Under the pieces are notes generated by a model. The model made no database searches. It was given only the letters and a program-made list of their open reading frames with translations, and had not been told where the DNA came from. A stretch of 64,000 nt of DNA from Echinarachnius parma (taxonomy: Eukaryota > Echinodermata > Echinoidea > Clypeasteroida > Echinarachniidae): positions 43,917-107,916 of the forward strand of contig JBAMJV010008504.1 in the NCBI GenBank assembly GCA_037951105.1, written 5' to 3'. A program made the translations under genes and the position numbers. Shown here in pieces: positions 35,301 through 42,280 of the stretch. Position 1 is the stretch's first letter, and each line of letters begins with the position of its first letter.

Positions 35301-37998
35301 TGTACACCTCATTCATTTGTTGATGTTTTGTCCTTCAAAAAATGTATGTTTCCGAACAATTTACTTACTATTGTTTACTTGACGCTTTATCCATGTTTGC
35401 AATGTGTTGACAGGGTTACTAGGCAACCAATCAACGAGCCGTTGAAGCTGAAGAAGAGTAAGATGATCGCCAAGGCGTTCGCTAAGAAGAACAAGAAAGG
35501 GAAGGAGGACGATGAAGAGAGACTGTCGCTCAGCTTCGAGGAGGTCTCACATGATGATGCCATAGGTAACTAACACGAACAGTCCTTGAATGCCCCCAAA
35601 TGGCCAAAATTTGCCTCAAAGGAAGGAAAGTGCTGATAATTTCTTTAGGACAGCATTAAAGTTTGGCGAGAGGATTATGTCCCAAAAGAACAAGGGATGG
35701 AGAGAGTCTGTCACTCAGCTTTGACGAGGTCTCGCATGATGATGCCATAGGTAACTAACAGTTCCTTTAATTCTTGCCTCAAATGCCTCCAAATGGCCAA
35801 TATTTGTCTCAAAGGAAGGAAAGTGCTGATAATTTCTTTAAAATTGCATGTAACATGTAAGTTTGGCAAGATGATTTTGTCCCAAAAGAACAAAAAGGGA
35901 TGGAAAAGGTGATGATGAAGAGAGACTGTCGCTCACCTTTGAGGAGGTCTCGCATGATGATGCCATAGGTAACTAACAGTCCCTTGAATTCTTGCCTCGA
36001 ATGCCTTCAATTGGCCAAAATTTGCCTCAAAGGAAGGACAGTGCTGATAATTTCTTTAAAACAGCATAAAAGTTTGGCGAGAGGATTTTGTCCCAAAAGA
36101 ACAAGGGATGGAGAGAGACTGTCACTCGGCTTTGAGGAGGTCTCACATGATGATGCCATAGGTAACTAATAGTTCCTTGAATTCTTGCCTCAAATGCCCT
36201 CAAATGGCCACGATTCGCCTCAAAGGAAGGAAAGTACTGATAATTTCTTTAAAACATCATTAAAGTTTGGCAAGAGGATTTGAAACCCTTGAAAGCCTGT
36301 GAATGGCCAAATTCGCCCCGAGTTTATGCTGATAACTCCTTGAAATTAGCAGTAAAGTTGGGTGAGAGGATATTTGCCATAATTGCCACACAACAAGGTA
36401 CCAGCAAAGTGTGAATGCTAAGTGATTTTGCTTGAATTTGACAACGTTTATGGATCATCTTCCTTTGTTTCCTCTAGGTATGAAGCTCGACTTCAATCTG
36501 TATCCATAATTAGGGAGACATTTGAACAATCAAAACCGGTTACATCCTTATGTTGCCAAAAGCCACACAACAAGGTACCAGCTAGCGAAGTGCAAAAGTT
36601 AAGTAAGTGATTTTGCTTGAACTTGACAACATCAAGGGATCACTGTAAATTCTTCTTCATCTTTTCCTGCAGGCATGAAGCTTGACCTCCCCCCATCCAG
36701 TGTGGTCAGTGAAGACAACACATCATCCTCCTCCTGGGGCAACCAGGTCCCGGTCAGTTTACTGGCCCGCAGGGGGGCTGCGTATCCCGTAGCAACCATC
36801 GCCAACTCACCCAGATCAACTCCAGGTAACAAGTCAATTATTGAAATATTTAGTTGCCATTGACAACCAGACCAGGGTTCATTTCTAGCCTTGCCTAATG
36901 GTAGCTACATTTTTTGTAAGAAAGGATAAGTTATCATAACTATAACCTTATTAAGACCGGAAATGTGATTTTTCTTCTTTCCCTTATTTCGTAAAAGATA
37001 ATCATTTGTTTTGTATTGTTTTGATATTATTATTAACCATATCATAACTCGCACATTTATCATTAGCAGTAGTAATAGTACACTTATATTGGTACCAGTG
37101 TTAGGGATAATCATATGGCTATGATGTCATTCTTCATCACTGCATCATTGCATTATACATTATTTACCTAGATTCATCAGACGGTAGCAGACCTTCAACC
37201 CGCGGCAAAACCACAGTGAAGACAGAGGCCGTCATCGAACCACCACCACGGGGCATCAGCGATGACAACTACGCGCAGCACGGCGCGCAACTAATGGCGC
37301 TGCGACGTCCGATGAAGAAGATGTCTAAGCGTCAGCGCCGACTGCTAAACATGCGGGTGCCAAGCCGGCTGGAGACTCCTCTGGATAACGACCATGAGCT
37401 CTCAGACACTGAAGACTGCATAGAGCTACCGCAGCAGGGGCTCGACCTTGGTATACCACAAGGTCAGGGTCAAGGTCACCTGCAAGGTGAAGGTTATAAT
37501 CAAGGTCACATGCAGAGTGAAAGTAACGGTCAAGGTGACACACATGGTGAAGGTTCCAGTCAAAGTCACAGACAAGGTGGAGGTTATGGTCAAGGTCACA
37601 GGCAAGGGGAAGGATATGGTCAAGGTCACCAAGGTCAGAGCCAGCTATGGGGAAGACACCCTACCGGTGGGGTGCATTTCGAGGATGGCATCGGAGGAGG
37701 AAGTGGTGGAGGAGGTTATGGAAGGGAAAGAGGAGGAGGAGGAGGAGGAGAAGAAGGAGGAGGGAGAGGAGGAGGAGGAGGAGGATATGATGGAAGGGAT
37801 CAAAGAGGAGGAGGAAGAAGAAGAAGGGTTGTATCAGGCCCCACAGATGGAGCATGGGGTGCGGAGGATACTAGAGGCGGTGGTAGGTCCAAGGTCCCCA
37901 AGCTACCGGCCATCCAGTCCAAGCAACAGGGTTCCAGCAACCAGCAGGCCACCATGTTTGATATGCCGGGAGAGAGCAGCATTGAACATGTGCTCTAA
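14535..37998 (+). CDS. SMO: Smoothened (SMO), complete spliced gene, 11 coding exons, 920 aa
   Basis: Smoothened is the class F seven-transmembrane receptor that carries the Hedgehog signal to Gli factors, in the primary cilium of many animals. The exons sum to 2763 nt in one unbroken frame. Residues 1-29 look like a signal peptide. Residues about 50-166 are the cysteine-rich domain ([38 protein letters not shown]). Then come a linker ([12 protein letters not shown]), seven membrane segments (about 221-535), a basic IWKRIWRK juxtamembrane stretch like the ciliary motif, a Lys-rich [10 protein letters not shown] segment and a long C-tail. Trp528 aligns with the Trp that is mutated in oncogenic human SMO. 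The tail has a ten-residue Gln/Gly/His repeat and a Gly-rich run not known to me in vertebrate SMO. The ATG at 14535 is chosen because an in-frame TGA lies at 14508-14510. Confidence 0.95.
15543..15752 (+). CDS. SMO: SMO coding exon 2: linker domain and start of TM1
   Basis: Encodes residues 170-239. It is entered through an AACTGCAG acceptor and left at TTG|GTAAGT, phase 0 at both ends. It carries the SMO linker motif [18 protein letters not shown] with its conserved cysteines and most of transmembrane helix 1. No echo copy is seen beside this exon. Confidence 0.94.
16258..16397 (+). repeat. Segment duplicated within SMO intron 2, copy 1
   Basis: Shares an order of words with 17085-17250: TCTTTTCC, GTGCAATCACCA, CTCTGTATCAAATCAA, CAGTACACTGCTTTCAC and CTTGATAGGCTGCTTAAAGGG. 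The two copies are about 840 bp apart in direct orientation, a tandem-type duplication that has since diverged. Confidence 0.7.
16560..17062. repeat. CCGTTT-rich degenerate repeat with A tract
   Basis: The words AATTCCGTTT and TTTCCGTTTC recur many times at 16575-16720 and 17005-17062, around an A-rich tract of about 30 bases (16961-16992). An RNA- or transposon-derived origin is possible. No coding potential is seen. Confidence 0.45.
17085..17247 (+). repeat. Segment duplicated within SMO intron 2, copy 2
   Basis: Direct-repeat partner of 16258-16397. It ends at the TTAA (17244-17247) into which a family 2 MITE is inserted. The first copy carries only the flanking TTAAAGGGA at the same place. 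Confidence 0.7.
17248..17620. mobile_element. TTAA-flanked MITE, family 2, copy A (373 bp)
   Basis: TTAA lies on both sides (17244-17247, 17621-17624). Ends AGGGATCTAGTAACATTGT and ACAAAGTTACTAGATCCAT are inverted repeats. Related copies are at 19446-19807 and 28283-28599, with a left-end fragment near 52391. Confidence 0.82.
18073..19228. repeat. Possible TIR-bounded segment
   Basis: GTGACGTAAGAGCCGGGCTT at the left recurs as reverse complement (AAGCCCGGTTCTTACGTCAC) at the right with one or two mismatches. Sequence inside the arms soon stops matching and no target duplication is clear. It may be an old non-autonomous element or chance reuse of one repeat. Confidence 0.35.
19446..19807. mobile_element. 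TTAA-flanked MITE, family 2, copy B (362 bp)
   Basis: TTAA at 19442-19445 and 19808-19811. Ends AGGGACTTAGTAACATTGT and ACAAAGTTACTTGATCCCT mirror each other. The interior shares CGGTTTTGGTTTTTCAAATT with copy A. Confidence 0.82.
20793..21490 (+). repeat. Dispersed repeat with GTTT microsatellite core
   Basis: Starts CCGATGAAATCGGC, runs into a (GTTT)n/T-rich tract (20862-20918), then GAACGGGTGAACGGATTTG, TTTTCAGGGAATG and GATTAGATTTTGGTGATGA. It closes with GGAGGCGTGGGTATGCTGAC and GTCGGCCTTCTAG. I recognise this word order as a repeat seen in many marine animal genomes. The ends are partly inverted (ACCCACGCC and GGCGTGGGT). Confidence 0.55.
21749..22609. repeat. Left cluster of the GAACGTCCGTGA motif
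   Basis: Copies on the plus strand lie at 21749 and 22092 (with GAACGTCCGG at 22111). Reverse-strand copies (TCACGGACGTTC or variants) lie at 21926, 22254, 22266, 22278, 22446 and 22597 (variant GGAGGTTCG). Three lie within 37 bp at 22254-22290. The orientation is mixed, unlike the right cluster. Confidence 0.85.
24202..24598 (+). repeat. GGTTAGTAACGTTAC cluster, first group
   Basis: Perfect 15-bp copies start at 24202, 24381, 24569 and 24584, all on the plus strand, the last two head to tail without a gap. Each contains the perfect 10-bp palindrome GTAACGTTAC. Confidence 0.9.
26211..26439 (+). repeat. GGTTAGTAACGTTAC cluster, second group
   Basis: Perfect copies start at 26211, 26243, 26260 and 26425, again all on the plus strand. 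The surrounding sequence is not shared between copies, so this is not an ordinary tandem array. Confidence 0.9.
26909..28046. repeat. Right cluster of GAACGTCCGTGA, in spaced pairs
   Basis: Three pairs of plus-strand copies lie at 26909/26931, 27285/27306 and 27645/27666. Members of a pair are 21-22 bp apart (two helical turns) and the pairs are about 360-376 bp apart. A single inverted copy at 28034 closes the cluster. Confidence 0.9.
28283..28599. mobile_element. TTAA-flanked MITE, family 2, copy C (317 bp)
   Basis: TTAA at 28279-28282 and 28600-28603. Ends AGGGATCT...GTAAC and GTTACTAGATCCCT are inverted repeats. The interior shares GTACACAGTTATGACTATCC, in opposite orientation, with copy A. 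Confidence 0.8.
29851..30093 (+). pseudogene. SMO exon 3 echoes 5 and 6 (strongly decayed)
   Basis: At 30023 a CCCAG acceptor leads into TGCACATTTTTCACTGAATG and GAAGAAATCTATCAAGTATT, a degraded exon 3 start. A fainter trace, with ATTCCAGCAATTATC and GCAGTGAT, lies at 29892-29922. Both fit the roughly 170-bp ladder phase, but the earlier one is barely above noise. Confidence 0.55.
30201..30270 (+). pseudogene. SMO exon 3 echo 4
   Basis: After CATCTAAAG comes TGTATGTTTTTTGCTTACTG, then AGTAAATATCCAGCGGTTAT and CCTTTTC. This is the exon 3 start with many substitutions and a small insertion that breaks the frame. Confidence 0.7.
30359..30445 (+). pseudogene. SMO exon 3 echo 3
   Basis: CTCCAACCAG acceptor followed by TGCAACGTTTTTGCAGACTG, then AAGAATTCCAGAAAGTAACC. 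A stop-creating change and a frameshift are present. It shares CACATGACTGCCTGCTTCTTC with echo 2, so echoes 2 and 3 arose from one another after diverging from exon 3. Confidence 0.8.
30534..30620 (+). pseudogene. SMO exon 3 echo 2
   Basis: CTATCTGTAG acceptor followed by TGCATCTTCTTTTCGGACTG and AGTATCCTGCAGTGATCCTC. It ends in TTCTTCTCTGATAATGTGTT, where similarity to the exon stops. There is no donor, so it cannot act as an internal exon. Confidence 0.85.
30704..30795 (+). pseudogene. SMO exon 3 echo 1 (closest, best preserved)
   Basis: CTATCTGTAG acceptor followed by TGCACCTTTTTTGCCGACTG and AAGTATCCGGCGGTGATCC, nearly identical to the true exon 3 for about 85 bp. A GCTTGCTTCTTCC insertion relative to GCTTCTTCC then shifts the frame into TTGATAA. 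No donor follows. Confidence 0.9.
30874..31046 (+). CDS. SMO: SMO coding exon 3: end of TM1, TM2 and first extracellular loop
   Basis: Encodes residues 240-297, ending two bases into Ser298. Motifs [26 protein letters not shown], and [17 protein letters not shown] are typical of SMO. Acceptor CCAACCAG, donor AG|GTGAGA. This copy, not the echoes, is the functional exon: it alone has both splice sites and joins exons 2 and 4 in frame. Confidence 0.95.
31229..31320 (+). pseudogene. SMO exon 3 downstream echo A (3' part plus donor)
   Basis: AGTTCTCGAATGGTGCCAGA through CTGAACCAAG|GTGAGAACA repeats the last 75-80 bp of exon 3 with about a dozen differences, donor included and acceptor absent. Its donor is 264 bp after the true one. 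Confidence 0.85.
31384..31458 (+). pseudogene. SMO exon 3 downstream echo B
   Basis: GGCCCAGTTCTCGGACGAGG, GATATCGTCTGTCGCAAAGA and TGGCATGG resemble exon 3, but similarity ends before the donor. It is preceded, like echo A, by TTTTTAGCCTTG(C/T)GGCTTTC, which shows that intron sequence was duplicated too. Confidence 0.75.
31581..31698 (+). pseudogene. SMO exon 4 echo (acceptor plus 5' part, with stop)
   Basis: TTTTCTACAG acceptor followed by about 95 bp near-identical to exon 4. In the codon for Tyr of LSYSW the copy reads TAG where the real exon has TAC. It has no donor. The acceptor is 166 bp before the true one. Confidence 0.9.
31747..31966 (+). CDS. SMO: SMO coding exon 4: TM3-TM4
   Basis: Completes Ser298 and encodes residues to Gln371 ([48 protein letters not shown]). 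Acceptor TTTTCAATAG, donor CAG|GTAACA, ending in phase 0. Conserved SMO motifs support the exact junctions. Confidence 0.95.
32258..32352 (+). pseudogene. SMO exon 5 echo (acceptor plus 5' part)
   Basis: TTTCTCAG acceptor followed by GTTGATGGTGACTCTGTGGA and CTATCAGAACCATTACTATA GGGCTGGC in the order of exon 5. It carries deletions and in-frame stops (GGGCTAGCTAATG). Its acceptor is 203 bp before the true one. Confidence 0.85.
32461..32584 (+). CDS. SMO: SMO coding exon 5: second extracellular loop and TM5
   Basis: Encodes residues 372-412 plus one base ([38 protein letters not shown]). Acceptor GTGTCAG, donor CAGG|GTAAGT, phase 1. Matches the VDGDSV-GICFVGY hallmark of Smoothened. Confidence 0.95.
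33130..33204 (+). tRNA. tRNA-like pseudogene or SINE head in SMO intron 5
   Basis: TGGTTTAATGGTTAGAGCG resembles an A box and GGGTCCGAATCCC a B box, about 35 bp apart. The loop CTAACAA would give anticodon AAC (Val). The anticodon stem and acceptor stem do not pair properly, so this is more likely a pseudogene or SINE piece than a functional tRNA. Confidence 0.5.
33260..33352 (+). CDS. SMO: SMO coding exon 6: third cytoplasmic loop
   Basis: Encodes residues 413-443 plus one base ([30 protein letters not shown]). Acceptor CCCCACAG, donor ATAG|GTGAGT, phase 1 at both ends. No echo is visible beside it. Confidence 0.93.
33468..33752 (+). repeat. GGT/GAT microsatellite in SMO intron 6
   Basis: About 285 bp of GGTGGTGATGGTAGT-type repeats. 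Its regularity leaves long open frames on both strands (poly-Gly/Ser, poly-Val, poly-Thr) that are not genes. Confidence 0.95.
33886..33994 (+). CDS. SMO: SMO coding exon 7: TM6 and third extracellular loop
   Basis: Encodes residues 444-478 plus two bases ([35 protein letters not shown]). Acceptor TTTTGCAG, donor CTTGT|GTGAGT, phase 2. Two downstream echoes repeat its 3' half. Confidence 0.95.
34103..34168 (+). pseudogene. SMO exon 7 downstream echo 1
   Basis: TTGCCTGTCACCTGTATGAC to ACCTTGT|GTAAGTATACAA, with only three or so changes. It also repeats about 60 bp of the following intron (ATGCATATGTATGGTCAAAC). The donor is 174 bp after the true one. No acceptor is present. Confidence 0.9.
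34318..34383 (+). pseudogene. SMO exon 7 downstream echo 2
   Basis: CTGTCACCTGTATGACTTCA to ACCTTGT|GTGAGTATTC, with few changes (CCAACATTACC). It lies 215 bp after echo 1. The preceding intron text (ATAAGATGGTACGGTCAAAC) is shared with the stretch before echo 1. Confidence 0.88.
34805..34999 (+). CDS. SMO: SMO coding exon 8: TM7 and juxtamembrane basic motif
   Basis: Encodes residues 479-543 plus two bases ([44 protein letters not shown]). Acceptor CCTTGCAG, donor AAA|GTAAGT. The Trp of SMWVW corresponds to the Trp altered in activated human SMO, and the IWKRIWRK stretch to the ciliary targeting region. Confidence 0.95.
35043..35168 (+). pseudogene. SMO exon 8 downstream echo
   Basis: CAAGACCAGGCCCAGCCTAA through CTGGAGAAA|GTAAGTCC repeats the last 125 bp of exon 8 with about 15 changes. 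It retains the frame and donor but has no acceptor. The donor is 169 bp after the true one. A second, poor copy of its start lies at 35229-35300. Confidence 0.9.
35414..35565 (+). CDS. SMO: SMO coding exon 9: start of cytoplasmic tail
   Basis: Completes Lys544 and encodes to Ile594 plus one base ([50 protein letters not shown]). Acceptor GTTGACAG, donor ATAG|GTAACT. The [10 protein letters not shown] stretch is conserved in SMO tails. Ser/Glu-rich flanks could be kinase sites, which is inference. Confidence 0.93.
35651..35750 (+). pseudogene. SMO exon 9 downstream echo 1
   Basis: Ends GTCACTCAGCTTTGACGAGG, TCTCGCATGATGATGCCATAG|GTAACTAAC-like, with the donor 185 bp after the true one. The upstream part is shortened relative to the exon. 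Confidence 0.85.
35850..35968 (+). pseudogene. SMO exon 9 downstream echo 2
   Basis: Keeps more of the exon than echo 1 (GATGATGAAGAGAGACTGTC GCTCACC) and the donor CATAG|GTAACT, 218 bp after the donor of echo 1. The intervening intron text (TTGCCTCAAATGCC, GGCCAATATTTG) is shared by all copies. Confidence 0.87.
36050..36161 (+). pseudogene. SMO exon 9 downstream echo 3
   Basis: GAGAGACTGTCACTCGGCTT to GATGATGCCATAG|GTAACT, with the donor 193 bp after that of echo 2. A further partial copy of the intronic part of the unit (36170-36330) carries no exon end. Confidence 0.85.
36478..36520 (+). pseudogene. SMO exon 10 echo (acceptor plus 5' end)
   Basis: TTTCCTCTAG acceptor followed by GTATGAAGCTCGACTTCAAT, a decayed start of exon 10 (GCATGAAGCTTGACCTCC). 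The preceding 90 bp (CACACAACAAGGTACCAGC, GTGATTTTGCTTGAA) also recur 170-195 bp later, before the true exon. Confidence 0.8.
36673..36825 (+). CDS. SMO: SMO coding exon 10: cytoplasmic tail
   Basis: Encodes residues 595-645 plus one base ([50 protein letters not shown]). Acceptor TTCCTGCAG, donor CCAG|GTAACA, phase 1. The LARRGA motif matches the VARRGA segment of vertebrate SMO. Confidence 0.93.
37172..37998 (+). CDS. SMO: SMO coding exon 11: distal tail, repeats and stop
   Basis: Encodes residues 646-920. After a basic patch ([16 protein letters not shown]) and an acidic stretch come about five and a half copies of a 10-residue unit QGHxQGEGYG (37471-37640), then a Gly/Arg/Glu-rich segment (37690-37830). 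The conserved-looking end stops at TAA 37996-37998. The repeat DNA is built from CAAGGTCA words, so other frames stay open too. The tail is presumably disordered. Confidence 0.92.
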
Positions 37999-38575
37999 GT
38001 CTTCATTTCTTTTTGAGAATTGAAATGGTTTTTTAATACAATGATCTATTATGCTGATGGTTAGTGGCCCTTGAACTACATGTAGATATGCCATTGCTCC
38101 GAGTAATTCTGTCCATAAAAAGAGTTTTCATCCTGAAATGGATTTCTATTATGATATGCGGTTCTGTCATAAAAGTCTTCCCAAATGAGGATTATGGTGC
38201 CTTCAAAATTACAGTTTACCTTCCATTTTTATATGCAGATATACATGCTTCATTCAGAAGTCTTCCGAATTGTAAGAATATTCAATTATGCCTTAGAATA
38301 TACACTTGTGGGTAACTAAGGTTCAGAGTGCAGGCTGAAGGGTACAGGTAGAAACAAATATTGTAACATTTGCCAATTTAACTTTATCACAACTTTGTGA
38401 TATGCCAATGGAAGTATTGTACCACGTGTGCTGGTGTTTTGTATATAGAAAGGTGAATATCCCTTATATTGTAATTCATATTTCATAATTGTCAGTGTGT
38501 TAATGAAACTTTATTTTTATAAACCCAGTATTATCTATTCATATTGAATTTAATAAAGTACTTAGTTTTGATAGT
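37999..38575 (+). terminator. SMO: SMO 3' UTR with polyadenylation signal
   Basis: AATAAA at 38552-38557 is the first canonical signal in an AT-rich stretch after the stop, giving a 3' UTR of roughly 575 bp. Longer forms cannot be excluded. Confidence 0.5.
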
Positions 38576-39326
38576 GCCAATTAAGGTAAAATAAGAAAGT
38601 AACTTGTACCTGTTGAGTATTTTGATGCAAAAATACTGCTGAAAACTGCTTATCTACTATAATAATGCCAGTGTAGTAAAATGAGAGTCAATATAGGGCC
38701 TCAATTTTGAATCCTAGCAGAATCTTCTTCAGAGGCTGAATGACGATTATATGTGACATAATTATATATGTCGAGTATTTTATGAAATATAGGCCTATGA
38801 TACATAATTGTGTTACATTTTAAATGCCCCCGACACCTTGAAAATTATTGTTTGTTTTTACTATATTAAAACCTTTCCAATGAAGAATATGTTATCTTAT
38901 CTTATGAATACCAATACAGATGAACTTTCATACTAAGAATATGTTTAATATGACAAATGAAAGTTTAGTTTCAACAATTCATGTACAAAATTGAACAAAG
39001 TACTTTTGGATGTGCCAATCATGAAAGATATATGAAAGCAAAACAGTATCCAAGGAATATGAAATGAATTCATAACGTACAACTTTATGGTAATATATGT
39101 AGTGAATTCCTCATGGTAAATGTTTACCATTATATGTTTTAATGTGCCAAGAAAAATGGGGAAACAGTACCGAATGAATTTTAAAAGTATATATACAGAG
39201 TACTAGTATTTATACAAATCTATTATCATGTATTCTTCAAAAATTACATGTAACTAGTATAACACCTTGATAACTAAAAGTGTGCTTCAATATCATCCCA
39301 CTAAAAGGGTATTCAGTATTTTTTTA

Positions 39327-39841
39327 GGGTGGAATTCTCAAAAGGTTAAATTTAGCCCGGGTTAAATTTTTATGGAGCGCCACACTGCAAACAATGCGCA
39401 CTTATTTATAAATGCGCGCTTGTACTAGATATGCGCACTCATCCTTCATAAACGCAAACACAAAACCTATGAATAGACCATTGTGCCTGACGCTTATTTT
39501 TACGCTAAACTGGCAGGAAGAAAGTATGGAAAAAGTGTGTAGAAACTTGACAATAATCGTTTATTTTGCCAGATTTATTTGACTTTTCATATAAATAACA
39601 TGGACTCATCTTGCGGGGAAACCTCCAAACTTCCGCTGTCAAAATCGAGTGTAGAAAGCGCTAATTGAATGAAGAAAAAAAAATGAGATAAGTGCCAACG
39701 GAGACAATGGTGGCAAAGGAGTAACTACCTGGCTTTCCATAAAACAGTGGGTTAAACTTAACCTACTTCTGACGTAAAACGACGCGAAACGACGCGTTTT
39801 AGCACTGTGCTAAATTTAACCTTTTGATCAGAATTCCACCC
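39327..39841. mobile_element. TIR element with TTA flanks (515 bp)
   Basis: Ends GGGTGGAATTCTCAAAAGG then TTAAATTTAGC, and the reverse complement GCTAAATTTAACCTTTTGAT then CAGAATTCCACCC. TTA lies on both sides (39324-39326, 39842-39844). No protein frame is seen. Confidence 0.8.
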
Positions 39842-40666
39842 TTAGTGTTTAAATTGCCACAATTTGGACATTTTGGTACACTTATAACAGTATTCATATT
39901 ATCTCGTTTAAAGATAATTCATTATTTTGTGTTATATTGCCTTCAAAAGAAGAGCAATGAGAAGAGAGGTGTATGATGGTGTTAGGAATCTGCTCTTGAG
40001 CAGAATCACTAGAATAAGAAGTGTCTTAACCCTTTTACCACGCCATTTGATATACTGCTTCAATAGCTATATACGAGATTATTTTACAGACGGGTCAAGT
40101 TACCACATTGGGCGCGCACAAAAGAACCGATCGATATCTGCTTGACCATGGCGTTGTATTCACTTCTATTCAACCTAGCGTAAGTTCGCTGGTCAAGTAG
40201 TACACACAATAGAGGCGATCGATATGCATGGTATAGGCTTAGCGAAGTGAAAATCTGTCTACAAACTGTGAACAGGCTTGTATGTGTTTGTATACGAATA
40301 TCCTGAAAGTAGACTTGTGTATTACCATAATAAAATTGTAATAAAACAATAATTACGGGGACCGAGAATTCTCGGTTCCCGTAGTGATCGGGTTAATTAT
40401 TTAAGGTGCCTTAATTTGACATTTTGGTACAGGATATATCTGTATTCACATTTTGACATTTGCTGCAAATAATGGTGCTTGCATTTTGCATTTTTATAAA
40501 ATAAAACAATTGTGTATAGTCCAAGAGCATATTGGTCATGTCATCATGTACATGAGTACATGTTTTTTATTTTTTTTTATTTAGAATACAAAATAGATTG
40601 TATTTTAAGTTCTTTTTAAACAGAAAATCAGTAGATGCCTAGCTTTCAATCCTTTTTAAAAGCCCA
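39842..40666. other. Gene-free intergenic stretch
   Basis: A 72-codon frame at 39927-40145 has no supporting context. Nothing else is recognised. Confidence 0.4.
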
Positions 40667-40997
40667 GGGGGTGTTTCACAAAGATCCTAAGTTGATCTTA
40701 GCACTAAGATGGTCTTAAATATTATGGAAAGCCATTAGTGTCTTGAAACATTTTCATAAAAGTTATGTTGAAATGCATAAAATGTTGATTCAAATCATAT
40801 ATATTTTCTAATTATCAAAGAGATTTCGTGATTTGTATGTGAAGATCATGAAATCTCTGTGATAATTAGATTGAATCAACATTTTATGCATTTCAACATA
40901 ACTTTTACAAAACTGTTTCAAGACACTAATGGCTTTCCATAATATTTAAGACCATGTTAGTGCTAAGATCAACTTAGGATCTTTGTGAAACACCCCC
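40667..40997. mobile_element. Foldback MITE, GGGGGTGTTTCAC type, copy 1
   Basis: Almost the whole 331 bp is one hairpin. The left arm GGGGGTGTTTCACAAAGATC with CTAAGTTGATCTTAGC returns as reverse complement at the right, ending GTGAAACACCCCC. Relatives lie at 46549-46829 and, more loosely, 53087-53322. The word GGGTGTTTCACA also occurs at 32000 and 62590. Confidence 0.88.
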
Positions 40998-41040
40998 AGG
41001 CTTCCCATGTATTTAAACTTTTAACACCACAAACACTTAA

Positions 41041-41439
41041 AGGGTACCACCACCCAAAAATAATATTCTTGTTATAGAAAGGTAACATCTTTAGTATTCC
41101 ATTCCTTCAACAAGTTCACAAAAATATGTTTTCAGAACAAAATATATAATTGGGAAACGCATCGCCATTCTCAACCATGCGTTCATGCGGTCTGAATTGC
41201 GTAGACTATATGCGTGCGTAGCCAGAGCGCACTGTGCAGAGCGAACGAATCATCCGGGATTCTATTGACGTACGCGTTTAAGCATTGGCGCACTCGCAAA
41301 TGCTTGGCCCGTATGGAACCAGGAAATAGCAGTGGTTCCGTAAGCGGTGGAAATTAATTGCTTGTTGGGTATCTATTTGATATCACAAAATGGTGCCAAA
41401 ACATATAATAATGTGTTGTCCTTTGCCTGGTGGTCCCCT
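41041..41439. mobile_element. TTAA-flanked MITE, family 3 (399 bp)
   Basis: Ends AGGGTACCACCACCC and GGTGGTCCCCT are short inverted repeats. TTAA at 41037-41040 and 41440-41443. The next TTAA element starts directly after its target site, so two elements sit edge to edge. Confidence 0.72.
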
Positions 41440-41447
41440 TTAATTAA

Positions 41448-42276
41448 AGGCCAAGTTGAGTTTTGGTAATTTCCAAAGTGCCCCCCCAACATCGATTGTT
41501 ACGGATTTGGTTGATTTCAATTCCATATGAAAGATCATCGAAAAAAACATGGGAAATAATAATAATTTCCATTCAAATGCTCTAATTGTTGTGAAATTTG
41601 CTTTCAAAATATCATATAAAAGTGGTTGACGCCCGGGTATCACTTTTTAGAACCGCTAGTGCGAGGCACTAGCGTTCTATGTTCTCCTAATAAAAGACTG
41701 AAACCAAATATTTGTGTGCACGCTAATTGTGCTTAAAACTATACATATGATACGGTACTTACCAGCAATTTACTCTCCAATATGTGATCCAACTACCGGG
41801 TGGATTAAGATTATGATTTTTCCTTCCATTCCGCAAAAAATCCGTGATATATGCGCCTCATGGACCAGTCTCTCCGTGTGTTAGCGCGACTGTGAACGAA
41901 AGGCGAACGAATGCGAATGGGGCTTGCGAGTTGCGTCGACGGCAGTGTTGGAGTCATACTTCTATGGTTGCGATACATAATATACACGTACTACTGTATA
42001 GTATTACCGCACACAGTGACTGCACTACAGTCCCGTATTACTGCACACTGCACTATACAGTCCCGTATTAGGACCTACAACGCTAGTGCTTCGCGCCGAG
42101 TTAATTTGACACTTCGAGTTGTAACGGCTCTTTTTGAATGATAACAGGGGTTTTACTTTGTCGTTTGTAATTGTGTATACTTTTCGAGCATGGTGAAGTT
42201 ATAACTATTAGTTTGTATCGTAATCGTGCAGGTTTTGGTCACTAAAGTTAAGTTTGACCAATACTCAACTATCCCT
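41448..42276. mobile_element. TTAA-flanked TIR element, family 1, copy 2 (829 bp)
   Basis: Same ends and flanks as 13648-14182: left CAAGTTGAGTTTTGGTAATT, right GACCAATACTCAACTATCCCT. TTAA at 41444-41447 and 42277-42280. Its centre (about 41690-42065) is longer than and different from that of copy 1. Confidence 0.85.
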
Positions 42277-42280
42277 TTAA

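Noticed and set aside
35984-36169. 61-codon frame ending in VSHDDAIGN-like residues
   Set aside because: It is the third echo of SMO exon 9 joined to intron sequence, not an independent gene.
37448-38023. 191-codon frame in another frame of SMO exon 11
   Set aside because: It shadows the repeat-rich coding sequence: the CAAGGTCA repeat and GGA runs keep all frames open. The SMO frame is fixed by phase from ten upstream exons.
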